This document shows, one piece after another, positions 18,560 through 29,674 of a DNA stretch of 64,000 nucleotides (positions within the stretch are counted from its first letter, which is position 1; each line of letters begins with the position of its first letter). The stretch covers positions 18,331,167 through 18,395,166 of the forward strand of contig NC_065547.1 in assembly GCF_022605725.1 (NCBI RefSeq), read 5' to 3'. This DNA is from Anthonomus grandis grandis. Its lineage: Eukaryota; Arthropoda; Insecta; Coleoptera; Curculionidae. The notes beneath the pieces are model-generated. The model saw only the letters and a program-made list of their open reading frames with translations, did no database searches and was not told the origin of the DNA. A program made the position numbers and the translations under genes.

Positions 18560-21321
18560 CAGGGTGGCCTAATAAGCGAGGTAAGCGGCTGTATCTCAGG
18601 ACCTGTACATCTGGCAATAATGGAATTTTTATATTATTATAAAAGTGGCCATGGGAAAATTCTGGAAATTATTAAGTTCCGTATTTCACCGCAAGAGGGC
18701 GCAACTAAAAATTAAATAAAAGAAACGTATTTTTCTCCGAAAACTTAAATATTAACTTATACTTTTGATATTATTTTTAGTAAGCCTAGATAATTTGCTA
18801 TAATTTTGGTTTATGAATTATTGACGTACGAACGATAGTAGGGGTGGGGGAAGCTATTGAAAGTGGAATCATTAAAATCGGTGTAAATTCTAAACCACTT
18901 ATTCGATTTGAGCAATTCAAAATTTATTTACAAGATAAATGTAGCTGCTTTAAAAGTCTGATCTCATTGCTACCCTATAGTTCCTAATAAAACCACCAGA
19001 GGGCGCAATTTGTTATAATTCCAGTTTTTTTCATTTTGCTCTAAAAATTCAAATTGAATGGTATATTTTTGACATTCTATTTAAAAAGTAAATAAAATTT
19101 GCAAAAGTACCGTAAAAACCGCACGATGATATCTTTGCTCGTTTTAAAGTTATAGCGAATTAAAGTTTTTTACGCACCGAGCCTAAACTTGTGTGTCCCG
19201 CCTAAAAATCTCTAATTAGTATTACCACAACTAGAATACCATGATGTTGTCATAATTAATAAATTATTATAGTAATAATTGATTGATAAATAATAAATTA
19301 ATAATACCTATGTATCACAGAATAACTGGAAGTTTATGTGACTTTCTTAAGGAGAATAATTTTATTAACGAATTTCTTTTTATATTTAAATTATGGTCCT
19401 GAAAAGGACCGATTTTAAACCCAATCATATTTGGTATTTAATGCCTCGATAGGTGTTCAAACTGCCTTTCATCACATTCCAAACAAGCTTCCAATCTTCT
19501 TTGCGTGGATAAAAACTGGTGTTTCGATTTCAGCAGCTGATATTTCATTTAATGCACCACGGATTCAGTTTTCCATATCCTGTCTTGTTGTAGGTGGAGT
19601 TTGGTACACAATATCTTTTAGTAGTAAAAGTCTAGGCATGGTAAATCGGGTGACCTGGCCGGCCAAGGATATAGACTCCCCCTTCCGATCCAGCGCCCTT
19701 GAAAGTAATTATTTATATGATGCCGCACCAAACGGGAAAAATGTGCTGGGCACTCGTCCAATTGGAAATATATGATCCGTCTTACTTCCAATAAAATAGG
19801 CAAGGAATTTGTTAAAAAATGCAAAAAAAACATTACCGGTTAATGTGCCATCAAAAAAATAAGGACCAATAATTTTCATTCCGATAATGCCACACCACAC
19901 GTTTACACTCCAGCTTGGTGCTGGACTTTTCGCATTCAGCGAGGATTTTCAACCGACCAATAATGCATATTATGCCTGTTGACTTTCCCATCGCTACAAA
20001 AAGTGGCTTCATCGGTCCACAGAATCTGTGACAAAAAATCCCTGTTTTCGCGAATCATTGCTAGTATCCATTGGCAAAAATTAATTCGGCGCTCAAAATC
20101 ACGTTCGTTTAGAGCTTGATGTAGGATTATATGGAAAGGGTGTAGCCTTAAAATAAAAAGAAATGCCTATATTCGAGAAGAAAACTATAATAAAAAGATG
20201 TATTACCTGTGGTCTTAGTATAAGTATATTTTTACATATATATAACAGTAGTTCGAGCTATTCCCAAATCTAAAGATAACGCACGAGTTCCAATATGCCT
20301 ATTAAACTCTACGTAGGCCAACACATCAATAATATTTTCTTCAGTTCTTTTAGTAGCGCGACGCCTTCTAAATTTGGGCCGACTAAAACTCCCAGTATCG
20401 CGTAGTCGCTGTACCAACCGTGGAAAAATTCTTCTGCCATAATGGCGGCGATCTGGATACCGAAGGGCATCCGGTCTTTCAGCTATTGCTGCATTTTAAA
20501 AGCACTCAAAGAAAACCGCAATCAAATCCACAGCTTCATTATTTGTCAAAGGCATTTTACAAAAAATCGAGCAAAGAAAATTGAAAACAGATTTAAACTG
20601 GCATCTAATAAATTCTTTTGTTTTTGCCGCCTACTATACGTTAACTAGAGGCCGAGCGCTAGATGGCGGTACATAAGTTTGGACTCGGTGCGTAAAAGAA
20701 TTTAATTCGCTATAACTTTAAAACAAGCAAATATATCACGGTGCGGTTTTCACAGTATTTTTGCAAATTTTATCTACTTTTTAAATATGATGTCAAAAAT
20801 ATACCATTAAATTTGAATTTTTGGAGCAAAATGAAAAAAACTGGAATTATTACAAACTGCGCCCTCTGGCGGTTTTATTAGGAAGTATAGGGTAGGGATG
20901 AGATCAAACTTTTAAAGCAGCTACATTTATCTTGCAAATAAATTTTGAATTGCTCAAATGGAATAAGTGGTTTAGAATTTACACCGATTTTAATGATTCC
21001 ACTTTCAATAGCTTCCCTTACCCCTACTATCGTTCGTACGTCAATAATTCATAAACCAAAATTATAGCAAATTATCTAGGCTTACTAAAAATAATATCAA
21101 AAGTATAGGTTAATATTTAAGTTTTCGGAGAAAAAGACGTTTCGTTTATTTATTTTTAGTTGCGCCCTCTTGCAAAATACGGAACTTGTGAAATACGAAA
21201 CTTAAAAATAATTTCCAGAATTTTCTCATGGACTATTTTATAATAATAAAAAAAATTCCATTGTTGCCAGATGTACAGGTCCGGAGATACAACCGCTTAC
21301 CTCGCTTATTTGGCCACCCTG
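18560..21321. mobile_element. Mariner-like element 3 with ~640 bp TIRs
   Basis: The ends start CAGGGTGGCC (left, with the first C at 18560; the right end is the complement, with TA at 21322-21323). Inverted similarity runs from the tips to about 19198 on the left and 20664 on the right: roughly 640-660 bp per arm, including the shared GCGCCCTC and CGTACGTCAATAATTCATAA landmarks. The remaining ~1.4 kb core holds a minus-strand transposase. It sits inside LINE-3 whose reading frame rejoins across it. TIRs this long are extreme for the superfamily. Confidence 0.85.
19600..20430 (-). pseudogene. Mariner-like transposase in element 3
   Basis: Minus strand. 20417-20232 is the helix-turn-helix region (VQRLRDTGSFSRPKF, then a second helical domain around TRALSLDLGIARTTV). 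About 20045-19925 reads ILWTDEATFCSDGKVNRHN with the first catalytic Asp, followed by YWSVENPR and a stop. 19833-19618 holds QLDECPAHFSRLVR (second Asp) and RWIGRGSLYPWPARSP, then LDFYY (third Asp). All three Asp are present, but stops and frameshifts break the frame and it ends early. Confidence 0.75.
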
Positions 21322-21565
21322 TACATTCGGGCAGATTTGAAAATATTTTGAGAGTAAGTCCATCAATTCCAGAAGAGCCTTTGTTTTTGATTTCCCTAAT
21401 TGAACTTCAAAGCTCTGGTAACACTACAGGCGTAAAGAAAAAACTGTGGAAATTCTCATTTGCAATGGGAAGATATGAAAGTGGATCATGGGAAGGAGTT
21501 ATGGTACTCATTACATTATTTGCCACATTTACAAAATAATCATTAAGGTTCAGATGAAGTGGAGA
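21322..21565 (-). pseudogene. LINE-3, piece upstream of the mariner insertion
   Basis: Minus strand continuation of LINE-3: a DYFVNVANNV-type motif, then text ending in a SSGIDG-like motif (GKSKTKALLELMDLL) that precedes the palm of CR1/Jockey reverse transcriptases. Joining this piece to 18559 across the TA duplication keeps one frame, which supports mariner insertion into an existing LINE. Confidence 0.7.
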
Positions 21566-22048
21566 TAGTATTGGACAAAGAAGGCTCCAAGGTAGAGTAG
21601 GTAGTTAACAGTTAACTTATGGATGGGACATTGTTGTTCCTGCAAAAAAGGAACCATTGAATTGCTTTTAATTTAAAAAAATGATGTGCAGTATCCACAA
21701 TACGTTATACTAACACTAATTATTCGGTACATGTAATAGGATATAATAGAGCAAAATAATTTGTAGGATTTGTACGAATAACCAAGATCGTTTTTTTTAT
21801 CGGCGAAAAACTTCGTTATGAACACCGGTAGCTCAGCAACCCCCAACTGCAAAAAATGATTTTTAAGGTTAAGACGGGTTTGCACGTAAATGGCAATAAT
21901 CTTTCGGCCTACTAAACGAGAAAGCCCTATGTGTATTTGAAATACCCGAAATAGTACTATTCATTTTGGCCTAACTGCTAAAACTGCAAGGATTCCTAAA
22001 ACGAATTGTCTTAAATGGATTTTACTACGTGAAAAAGTCCTATCTGTA
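21566..22048. other. Unassigned gap
   Basis: No recognisable coding or repeat signal. A minus-strand frame at 21885-21673 has no motif I know. LINE-3's missing 5' half would be expected here but is not seen. Confidence 0.4.
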
Positions 22049-23062
22049 CCGGTTGTACAACTAAGAGAGGTCGCCGGCCATATCTCAGTAACCAGTCATC
22101 CCACAGCATAGGGAAAAAAATATTTCAATTTACACTACATTTGCCGTTCAAGCTCGTCAATACTTAACTAGACAATATCGTTTGTGGGTAGGAAGAGGAA
22201 GTATTTTTACTTGGCCTGCTCGATCCCCAGATCTGACTGTTCTAGATTTTTATCTGTGGGGAAGGATTAAAGATTTAGTTTTTGTCACCCCACCCAAAAC
22301 AAAATCCAAATCCAGACAGCGGTTCTGTCAACGACGCAACGACTTCGACTGTATATTGAAAATGAAGGAAAACAGTTTGAGCATCTAAGACACTATTAAA
22401 AATATAAAACAATTTATTTATTACGAAAATTTGAGTTCTGGAGTTTTATTTTTATTGTTCAAAAACATTTTAATTTATAATTTCGGAATAAAATAAGATA
22501 TCGAGTTGCGGTTTGCGCCAGTTTTTATGTTTTTTCATGCTTAAGTAAAAAAAATTATATCGTTGTATTTAATATTTGCCAGAAAATCGCTGAAAAAGTA
22601 CAAATTAAAACAAACCGCCCTCCAGCGCTCAACAAAACAACTAAAACGGCTAAGTAATTATACCACATAAAAGCCTAATAATTATCCTTTAAAACAAAAG
22701 TAAGCTCGTTGAAATTCGTCCAATCCAAAGTTATCAAGAATTTTAGATATAAATATTCAACCCTTCCCCCACCTATTATTTGACAGATTAGAAAAAAAAG
22801 TTTGAAATAAAAAATGTTTAGAATTTATAATACTTTTAAATGGCAGCATTCTTTTTTACGATTTACTTTGAATATTTTCAATAAAAACCAATATTTTCTA
22901 TTTCAATGTTGTATTACGCCCCCTAGCGGTTATCGTACGAGCTTGTAAATAATTTCCAGCAATTTCTCTTTGCCGCTTTTATCAGAAATATTTTTTTCCC
23001 TACGCTGTGCGATGAGTAGTTACTCAGATATGGCCGGCGACCTCTCTTAGTTGTACACCCGG
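22049..23062 (+). mobile_element. Mariner-like element 4, ~1 kb remnant
   Basis: Ends begin CCGG(T/G)TGTACAACTAAG and are inverted over about 80 bp, with TA at 22047-22048 and 23063-23064. After 80 bp the left arm is cut and joins directly to transposase sequence, while the right arm continues inward. This is an internal-deletion derivative. Confidence 0.8.
22130..22388 (+). pseudogene. Mariner transposase C-terminal fragment
   Basis: Reads TFAVQARQYLTRQY, then WVGRGSIFTWPARSPDLTVL, DFYLWGRIKDLVF. This covers the region up to and including the third catalytic Asp (LDFYLWG), a hallmark of mariner-like transposases. Everything upstream, including the first two catalytic residues, is deleted. 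Confidence 0.75.
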
Positions 23063-23549
23063 TACATATAGGACATATTTCTTTAGCAAAATAACTGATA
23101 TCTTAAGGTTCAATGTCCTAACTGCTTCACATAGGACAAATTTGCCTAGCATGACAATTATTTTTACGGTTGACAGACTTCCCGCCAAAATGATTGTACA
23201 TAACTTTAAATTAACACTTATGTTAATTTTGAATAACAACTAATTTCTGGCTATGTATGTTAAACCAACTTCCCGAACGTTTAATACAAAATTAAACGCA
23301 TTTAAAAATAAGTTACATATAAGTAAGTGTAAACGAGCAAGATATTTATATAAGAAATAATAGATATTTACGGTAAGTAATAATTACCTTTAGATTTAAG
23401 TATTACTATTAATTATTATCGACATGTTTTTTTATAAATGTTTATTTATTATTATAGATGTCGGGAGCCAGTTGCAGTAGTGGTAATACCAGATCGAAGC
23501 TTATGTTAACTTTGTCATTAAATAAACAGCTTCAACATAAGTCTGACTA
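23063..23549. other. Non-coding gap; possible LTR scrap at 23459-23545
   Basis: AT-rich. At 23461 TGTCGGGAGCC begins a stretch with ATTAAATAAAC and the short inverted pair CTTATGTT/AACATAAG, which looks like part of a retroelement LTR in plus orientation. It is unrelated to the LTR at 27609-28060, so it is not the 3' LTR of the neighbouring Gypsy element. Low certainty. Confidence 0.3.
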
Positions 23550-24660
23550 CTATTTAGCAGTTAGGGCAACTTGCCTAAGCAGGGCAGTGTAGGACTTCGT
23601 CCCCGGTGACCCACTAAAACTTCCCCGCTGGGTGGTACCAGTTGACTTTCTGTTCCATAGATTTACTGCTACATGTTCAGTTCTCTTTCTTCTAGTAACC
23701 CCAATGGAATAGTTCTTATCGTCTTTAATAAAGGTTTGGTTTCGCCCTCTGATATTCCGATCGAATCTTCGATTGTATGGCCGCAGTACATAATACTGAG
23801 TGACCAAGGTCGTTACTTAAGTCATTAGGAAATTCCAAATTCTCTTCTAGAACCTTTAGGTTATACGGTAGGTTTTAAAAGGCAAAATCCATGGTTTGAA
23901 TGGAATACATTTTGTATTTGTATTTCTGTAAATAATTTGCAGGGGGGGTTGTTGTCTTATTGATTCCCAGCAACTGGCATACTTGTTGGAATATTTGTGA
24001 CTCAAAGTTCCTTCCTTGGTCTGAATGTATCTCTCTGGGTACACCAAATCGACAAATCAAGTTCTGGAACAGCACTTCAGCTACTGTCGTTGCTTCTTGG
24101 TTTGGAATCGGATAAACCTCGGGCCACTTACTAAAGTAATCCATAGCAACAAGAGCATATCGGTTTCTGAAGCTACTAGTAGAAAAGGGTCCTGCTACGT
24201 CTATGGCAATTCGTTTAAAGAGTGCACCAACAAGATACTGCATCATCTTTCCTCTTGTCCGGGTTGGGTTGGGTTGTAAGTAGTATTTGTCAAGCAAGGG
24301 CTTGACAAACACTGCTTACACTGTCGGCACTGTTCAGCCAGTAAAATGGTTCTCTCACTTTTGCCAAGGTCTTACTAACTCCAAAATGTCCTCCGCCGAT
24401 ACCGCCATGAACAGCTTCAAGAACTTCTGGAATCCGTGAGGAAGGACTGTCAGATATATCTTTTCTTTTCCATCTACGCTCTTCCAGACTCTTTTTAACA
24501 ATCCATCTTTTATAACCAACGAGTTCCATTGAGACCAATAAGCGTTTAGTTCTGCAGATTTGCCAGAAATATCTTTCCATTCTGGTTTTGAAATTTCTCG
24601 AGATTTCAGTTCGTAAATAAGACCAAATACTGGGTCATCACACTGATCCTGGAATGAACT
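23550..24660 (-). pseudogene. Gypsy 1 integrase
   Basis: Minus strand. 24580-24290 holds the zinc-binding end region (EAVHGGIGGGHFGVSKTLAK). 24312-23875 has the catalytic core: IAIDVAGPFSTSSF (first Asp), DYFSKWPEVYPIP and FGVPREIHSDQGRNFES (second Asp), and then NKTTTPP. The frame changes between the two pieces, and the final Glu region and C-terminal part (23840-23550) lie in other frames. Integrases of this family insert the cDNA. Not functional. Confidence 0.8.
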
Positions 24661-24669
24661 AGCTACATC

Positions 24670-26446
24670 CTACTCTTTAGAACTGTGAAGGCCAATACGA
24701 TTACAAGTAAATATCTCTGGATGCTGTTTTGATTCCTTTTTAAAACAATGTTGACATGTTTCAATACAGGGTCTTCTTGATAAAGCATCGGCATTTTGGT
24801 GATATTCGCCTTTCCTATGTTCTATTGTAAAGTCATACTCTTGTAATCGTTGAAGCCACCTTGCTATTCGTCCTTCGCGGTTTTTAAACTGAAACAGCCA
24901 TTTCAGCGAAGCATGGTCAGTTCTAAGGATAAATCGTTGACCATACAAATATTTATGGAAATGTTCAATAGCTTTAACTGCTGCCAATAGCTCTCCTCTG
25001 GTGACACAATAGTTTCTTTCTGGTTTTGATAACGTTTTACTGCAATAAGCTATCACTTGCTCGCCATCTTCATATTTTTGTGGTAGAACGGCCCCAATTC
25101 CAACATTGCTTGCATCGGTATCCAAAATAAAAGTTGTACAGGAATCGGATATGTTAAAATTGGAGATGTGCACAGTGCTCTTTTTAACCGTTGAAATGCT
25201 TCTGCGCCGTCTGTTGACCAACTAAATACCATTTTGTCCTGCGTGAGCTTATGTAGTGGCTTTGCAAGGTTAGCGAAATTTCTTACAAATCTGCTGTAAT
25301 AGGTACAAAGGCCCAGAAAGCTTCTTAACTGGTGTTTGTCAGTGGGCCGTGACCAATTTTTGATTGCTTTTACTTTATCTGGATCAGTCTTGACACCATT
25401 TTCTGATATTACATGGCCAAGGTATCTAACTTCTTTTTGAAATAAGCAGCATTTTTTAGGACTTAGCTTCTGGCCTCTCGGAGCTTAACACATACCTTTT
25501 GAATATTCTTCAAATGATCTTCAAATGTTTTTCCCAGTATGATGACGTCATCTAGATAAACTAAACATGATTCCCAAGTCATTCCACGTAACACTGTTTC
25601 CATAAGTCTTTCAAAGGTAGCTGGAGCATTGCAGAGTCCAAAGGGCATGACTGTAAACTGCCAAAGTCCTGTTCCAGTCGAGAATACGGTCTTTTCCTTA
25701 TCTTCTGGGTGCATCTTTACCTGCCAGCATTCACTCTTTAGATCGAGTGTTGAGAACCATTGTGAACCTGATACCGTGTCCAGGGTGTCGTCAATTCTTG
25801 GTAGGGGATAACTGTCTTTCTTGGTAATGTCATTCAGTCGCCGATGGTCTACACAAAATCTGGTGAATCCATCCTTTTTCTTCACTAGTACTACTGGAGA
25901 TGTCCAAAGACTCTGAGAAGGTTCTATCACTCCTTGTGTGCTTATTTCTTGAAGCATTGAGGAAACTTCTCCTTGTTTAGCTATCGGAATCCTTCGAGGC
26001 GTTTGTTTAATCGGAGCATTGTCTCCAGTGTCAATTCGATGTTGCACCAAATCAGTTCTTCCCAGGTCATTATCGTGCAAGGAAAACACATCTTAGTTTT
26101 CTTCAAGAAGACGTCGCAATTTACTACACTGGTCCATGGTTAAATTGGTAGAAGATTCTTCAAATAGGTTTTGTAAACATACAGGAAAAGTTCTGTTTGA
26201 ATAACGACTACTATCAGCATTTTTCATGACTGCCACTACTTTAGAGCATACGCCAATGTTTTCTCCTTGTTTCAGGTGTTGATCATATCCTTTTAAATTT
26301 ACCATTCGAACCAAAACAGTAGATTTCTTCTGCGTAGATAACGTCTTGGCTAGAAAAATTCCTTGACCATATAGTTTGCAGTTTTCCATGGGCTCAATCA
26401 AAACAGATTCTCCCTCTTTTCCTCCAGTTGTAGCATTAACCACCAC
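24670..26446 (-). pseudogene. Gypsy 1 reverse transcriptase and RNase H
   Basis: Minus strand. A frame 26446-26093 ends at a single in-frame stop (about 26093-26095), after which the same frame continues to 25463 with the polymerase motifs TDLVQHRIDTGD, WTSPVVLVKKKDG, CVDHRRLNDITKKDSYPLP, MPFGLCNAPATF and VYLDDVI (catalytic YLDD). A frameshift near 25465-25480 follows, then RNase H at 25221-24670 with FILDTDASNVGIGAVL, YCSKTLSKPERNY and RTDHASLKWL. Chromodomain or envelope regions not seen. Confidence 0.85.
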
Positions 26447-26483
26447 CTCTGAATTTGCTGGGATGGTAATATCCTTGAATAAC

Positions 26484-26798
26484 TTAACGACTGGTATTTA
26501 TTTTATCTTCATATCGGTGGTGCATAAAAATCCCTTCATTTCTCGTCGTCAATATCCGGTTATATACATCCATTTTAAACTGCTGAGCATTCATAACATT
26601 CAATCCTAATATGACATCATCCATGATTTCTGCCACTAGTACTGGCTGTTGGAATGTTGTTAAGCCAATGGTGACTGTAGCTTTATGCAATCCAAGAATC
26701 GGGATCCTTTTTCCATCCGCAGACTCCAGAATTAAATTGGGTGGTGCTGAAAGTCTACAGTGAGCTACGATCTGGATCTGGATCTCGAACTCCGTCAA
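26484..26798 (-). pseudogene. Gypsy 1 protease region
   Basis: Minus strand frame with LSAPPNLILESADGKRIPIL and VILGLNVMNAQQFKMD; the ILGLN and ADG motifs match the flap and C-terminal parts of retroelement aspartic proteases. The catalytic DSG/DTG lies upstream of the frame and is not readable in it. Confidence 0.6.
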
Positions 26799-26799
26799 T

Positions 26800-27580
26800 A
26801 AAACAATTTATAGAAATTTGTTCTCGGAACTCTGTTGGGGCTGTAAGCCAGATTTACTAATCGAGCAACATCGGCCTCAAACTGTTGGAATCCTTCCTCG
26901 GGTTGTTGTCTTCTAGATTTCAATTGAGCCACCAGGCTCAATTGAAATCCAACACTTGTTGTAGATGGGCTTCACCGTATCTCATCTCTAAGGTACGCAC
27001 CAGTACGTCGAAATTGAGCTGATCCTCAGATGGCACCATTCTTAATATTTCTGTAGCTTCTCCTCTAAGGCTTAGCTTAAGATTGATTGCATTTTCTTCG
27101 TTATCCCAGCGATTTCCCCTAGCAGCGGCTTCAAATTGATTCAAGTAGGTACTTCATGCTTCTTTGCCGTCGAATTTTGGTGGCTTTAATTTCATCATTG
27201 TTTACATTCCAGGGTCGAGATGAAGAGGAGTCCGTTTTACTTTCATCTCTAGTTCTTGGATCTTTTTTTGTATTTGCCCCAAATCTTCTTCCACTGTTGC
27301 TTCAAAGTTAGTCATTAATTGTTTCTGAATCATCTCCAGATTTTCTCTGAGTTGTAAAACTCGTTCCTCTTGTTTTCTGCCTCGTTCGTCCCTCTCCTTT
27401 TTAAGATTATCTTTTAAATTCAGTAAGTCATCTTTCATGGTTCGAATCAGGTCTTCATTTTCTTTCTTTAGGTCATCTTTCATCTCTGTTTACGCTCTCG
27501 TTCTTCTTGTTTTACTTTTGGCTCGTCAAACTTCCTTAATAGCAGCTCCATCAATTTCTCGGATCCACTAAAATGAGCTT
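26800..27580 (-). pseudogene. Gypsy 1 gag
   Basis: Minus strand. 27540-27202 encodes a highly charged coiled coil (repeated MKDDL, NLKDNLKKERDE and KKIQELEMKVK) with a stop near 27483. 27144-26938 resembles the gag core (ALARGNRWD-like start, NLKLSLRGEATEIL, LVRTLEMRYGE). Frameshifts separate the parts. Confidence 0.6.
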
Positions 27581-27589
27581 CCTAATATC

Positions 27590-27608
27590 CTTTACTTCTG
27601 ACACCAAT
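27590..27608 (-). other. Primer-binding site of Gypsy 1
   Basis: Directly next to the LTR on the minus strand: ATTGGTGTCAGAAGTAAAG. The TTGGTGTCAGAAGT core is a frequent primer-site sequence in Gypsy elements; the tRNA was not identified. Confidence 0.55.
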
Positions 27609-28060
27609 TGTAACGAAATTCACGAACAAACTTTTATTGTCAATGTCAAAAACACTGGTCTTGACTGTCGTTTAATTGTTTCCAAGGTAAAACTGATTAA
27701 AACTACACGGATTTACAATAATATAACCTAAATAACCTAAATTGGGGCCAAAATGGGGCTCTCAAACAAAATAAACTACTTAAAAACTAAACACTAGATA
27801 AAAATAATAAACCAAACGTAAGTAGAGCCCTAAATAAACCCTACGAATCAACTTTAACTACAGAATACTAATAAAACAGTACAAAAACTAGGAGAACAAT
27901 TAACGTATTTATATTTTTATAATAGTATCTAAGAAGTAATAATCTATGGATTTAATCATATGAGACTTTACGAGTTTTGAGAATTGTTTTGATTTGATCA
28001 ACAATCGTTTAATATTTCCTGCCCCTGTTAATAAAATTAATGTTTGTTCCGGATGTAACA
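27609..28060 (-). repeat. 5' LTR of Gypsy 1 (452 bp)
   Basis: On the minus strand it starts TGTTACATCCGGAAC and ends GAATTTCGTTACA, i.e. TG...CA ends with short inverted tips. It is followed at once by the primer-binding site. No second copy in the window. Confidence 0.65.
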
Positions 28061-28390
28061 ACGGTTTTCGTTGAATATGAAGAATGTTTTTAAAATATCA
28101 ATTTTTTTTGTAGAGGCGCTTTAACACTGGTTATGTTTTTCATCCTATTTACTAAGTAGCCTTTAGGAATTTCATTTAAAAAATAATGTATCATTTTAAT
28201 TAATAAAACAAATATTATTGTTAAATATTATTTACTGTTGTTTATTATTTACTCTGAAGAAGCCTTCGTATGCGTGCCGTCCTATATGTTAGTAAACGAT
28301 AGATGAACCATAAATGGTCTATAGTTTTAAAACAAATAAGAATTTAATTGTTCGTTTTTTTTTTATTCCAACTTTTTTTTAGACTTGCAG
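28061..28390. other. Intronic or upstream flank of the zinc-finger exon
   Basis: Sequence between the Gypsy LTR and the exon. It ends in a long pyrimidine tract and two possible acceptors (TTTTTTTAG at 28382, ACTTGCAG at 28390). No coding signal. Confidence 0.5.
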
Positions 28391-29674
28391 ATTTTGGAGC
28401 ATCATAGCGAAGCTTCAAATGAAGAAAGTGATATTGTTGTAGAAGATTCAACTTCAGACCTCAGTGAAGAACAAGACACAAAGATTTTATATCAAACATC
28501 GGTATGTCTAATCTGTAACATGCAGTATACTGCTGTGGGTTTACAATTTTATGTACTAAATGAGAAATATCCGCTTACAATGTCGAGTCAGGTACCAGTT
28601 AAAGAAAAAATATCAGAGTTTATTGGTAAAACAATTTTTTCTGAAAACAATTATTTATGCAATGATTGCTTAGGCTTGGTAAATTCTATAGATCATTTAC
28701 AATTAAAGATTGAGGGACGGGTTAAAGATCTAATGAATAAATTTAAAATAAATCGCCCACCAAACTACAATATTCCCAACGAAACTCATACAAAGAATAC
28801 AAAGAGAAAATATGGTAGATATAAATGTAAAAGATGTAAAATAGTTTTGTCTGTAAAAAGCCTTTTAAAAAGTCATATCAAAGGACATTTACATAAATAT
28901 TTGTGTGAGTTATGTGGAAAAATATCTATCTCTATAAAGCAATTCAAAAACCATATAAAAATTCACAAAAATCAGATTTCTTTTATAAAAGCTTTTAAAT
29001 GTTCTAGTAAATATTGTAATAAATTGTTTCGCACTAAATATCATTTAAAGGAACATGAAAATTTTTGCTCAGGTTTGCTGCCCTTTGAATGTAAACACAT
29101 ACATTGCAAAAAGAAATTTGCCTCATCAACTAAATTAAAAAGTCACATAAAGTTGAAACATGATAAAAAATTTATAGCTATTTGTTCAATTTGTAACATA
29201 GGATTTGTAAAGGCATCTGATTATAAAAGTCACATGATGAGCCATAGCACGGAAAAAAAATTTTCTTGCAATAAATGTGATAAATCATACAAAACTCTAA
29301 GTAACTTGAATTTCCATCTTAAAAGCCACCTGAAAAGACTGCCCTATATTTGCACAATATGTCAAAAAGGTTTTGTGAGGAAGGAATACCATGAAGCACA
29401 TGTGAACAACCACAAAGGAATTAAAAACTATGCATGTGCCGGATGTGAAAAAAAGTTTGTGTCACAAAAAAATTTGGATGCACATATGAAATGTCACGAT
29501 GGGACTATAAAAACAAATAAATGCAATAGTTGTAAGAAAATAATTGCAAGTAAGTTTGAGGAACATTTAAGAACTCATTCGAATTATAAGGAGTTCGACT
29601 GCGATCTATGTGATATGAAGTTTAATACTAAAAATTCTTTGATTAAGCATAAAAAAAGGAAACATAGGGAATGA
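28391..29674 (+). CDS. ZAD-C2H2 zinc-finger protein, last exon
   Basis: About 428 residues, open to the stop at 29672-29674. No Met starts the frame and a splice acceptor precedes it, so upstream exon(s) are missing. An acidic start (SEASNEESDIVVEDS) is followed by a ZAD: CLIC (near residue 41-44) and CNDC (near 92-95), a dimerisation domain found in arthropod zinc-finger proteins. Ten C2H2-type fingers follow from about residue 147 to 427, for example YKCKRCKIVLSVKSLLKSHI, YICTICQKGFVRKEYHEAHV and FDCDLCDMKFNTKNSLIKH; the ninth finger (NKCNSCKKII) is short. Likely a nuclear DNA-binding regulator with unknown target. The frame has no damage, unlike its neighbours, so it is probably a host gene under selection. 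Confidence 0.85.
   Translation: MLEHHSEASNEESDIVVEDSTSDLSEEQDTKILYQTSVCLICNMQYTAVGLQFYVLNEKYPLTMSSQVPVKEKISEFIGKTIFSENNYLCNDCLGLVNSIDHLQLKIEGRVKDLMNKFKINRPPNYNIPNETHTKNTKRKYGRYKCKRCKIVLSVKSLLKSHIKGHLHKYLCELCGKISISIKQFKNHIKIHKNQISFIKAFKCSSKYCNKLFRTKYHLKEHENFCSGLLPFECKHIHCKKKFASSTKLKSHIKLKHDKKFIAICSICNIGFVKASDYKSHMMSHSTEKKFSCNKCDKSYKTLSNLNFHLKSHLKRLPYICTICQKGFVRKEYHEAHVNNHKGIKNYACAGCEKKFVSQKNLDAHMKCHDGTIKTNKCNSCKKIIASKFEEHLRTHSNYKEFDCDLCDMKFNTKNSLIKHKKRKHRE

Larger units (their letters stand above)
23550..28060 (-). mobile_element. Gypsy-type LTR retrotransposon 1, degraded
   Basis: Minus strand, order LTR, primer site, gag, protease, reverse transcriptase, RNase H, integrase: the Gypsy/Ty3 arrangement. 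The 5' LTR is at 27609-28060; no matching 3' LTR is found on the left, where the sequence stops near 23550. Stops and frameshifts break gag and pol in several places. Related to insect Metaviridae; no envelope gene was seen. Confidence 0.85.
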
